From CAIMFV01 sp040757715 (GTDB taxonomy: Bacteria; Pseudomonadota; Alphaproteobacteria; Caulobacterales; Caulobacteraceae), in NCBI GenBank assembly GCA_040757715.1, contig JBFLWS010000012.1, forward strand, positions 29,602 through 93,601: 64,000 nt of DNA. Direction: 5' to 3'. Within the stretch, counting starts at the first letter, position 1, and each line of letters opens with the position of its first letter. Positions 63,824-64,000 of this stretch are shown here, one piece after another. Under the pieces are notes generated by a model, which had not been told where the DNA came from, made no database searches, and saw only the letters and a list, made by a program, of their open reading frames with translations. Both the position numbers and the translations under genes were made by a program.

Positions 63824-64000
63824 ATGCACGGCTCCGAAAAATCTGGGAAAAAAGTTGGCGCGGTCCAGGAGGTGCTCAGCAAGGCGCCGCCGGCGATCTT
63901 GATGTTCTGGGTGGTGAAGATCTGCGCCACCACGGTGGGTGAGACCGGCGGCGACGCCCTCTCCATGTCGCTGAACCTGGGCTACCTCACCGCCACGCTG
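63824..64000 (+). CDS. COG4705-like membrane protein, 3' end beyond window
   Basis: Partial gene. GAGGAAA lies 7 to 8 nt before the ATG. The 59 codons present encode a basic start, then ILMFWVVKICATTVGETGGD and ALSMSLNLGYLTATL. The sequence K-x-x-A-T-T-x-G-E-T-x-G-D is the recurring motif of a family of uncharacterised polytopic membrane proteins (COG4705) that is often next to two-component genes. Divergent from the response regulator. Confidence 0.7.
   Translation, partial: MHGSEKSGKKVGAVQEVLSKAPPAILMFWVVKICATTVGETGGDALSMSLNLGYLTATL

Overview
The window is about 64 kb of high-GC alphaproteobacterial chromosome, most likely from the Caulobacterales (Caulobacter or Phenylobacterium type). 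The reasons are a complete Caulobacter-style cpa (Tad pilus) locus, a TipN-like polarity protein, PleC/DivJ-type histidine kinases, a NodT-type efflux operon and a dnaK promoter with a typical alphaproteobacterial sigma-32 sequence. Nearly all of it is ordinary core chromosome. No insertion sequence, prophage, integrase or CRISPR array was seen.

Region by region. 1-10 kb holds housekeeping genes: heparinase-like protein, rpe, glycine-zipper lipoprotein, rsmB, two divergent PdhS-type sensor kinases, sufE-like, def and rmuC. 10.3-11.8 kb is an UMF1-type MFS transporter. 11.8-23.4 kb is the Tad pilus region: a leftward operon of two TadE-like pseudopilins and a small pilus-assembly domain protein, and a rightward series of three tandem Flp pilins (two too short for many gene finders), cpaA-cpaF, tadB and tadC. 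A dispersed-repeat-like palindrome ends it. 23.5-25.7 kb holds an XRE regulator and an AT-richer three-gene cassette (LuxR-type HTH fused to a membrane helix, small unknown protein, polytopic membrane protein). 25.7-29 kb is a coupled Sel1-repeat/beta-helix secreted-protein pair. 29.3-37.7 kb carries an MFS transporter, a degenerate C15 peptidase-like protein, a dipeptide epimerase coupled to tipN, a small unknown gene and an MHYT-PAS-GGDEF-EAL protein. 37.8-43 kb is a LysR gene divergent from an emrA-emrB-nodT tripartite efflux operon. 43-48.6 kb has a ferritin-like diiron protein behind a Fur-box-like palindrome, an exported dienelactone-hydrolase-like protein, AlkB and an M1 aminopeptidase. 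48.6-54.4 kb is dnaK-dnaJ, lpd and a VTT-domain membrane protein. 54.5-57.7 kb is an orphan histidine kinase and gamma-glutamyltransferase, followed by tRNA-Arg(ACG). 58-64 kb is an apparent two-component regulon.

The most interesting integrated system is the last one. An OmpR-family regulator and its kinase sit convergent to two short operons (Tat-type exported protein plus cytochrome b561; unknown exported protein plus YncE-like beta-propeller). The same 5-base half-site, TTCAG, recurs in 11-bp phase upstream of both operons and of the regulator itself, which suggests an autoregulated, self-contained envelope-response module. The window ends inside a COG4705-like membrane protein gene that may belong to it.

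All assignments come from reading motifs, architecture and context by eye; no database search was run.
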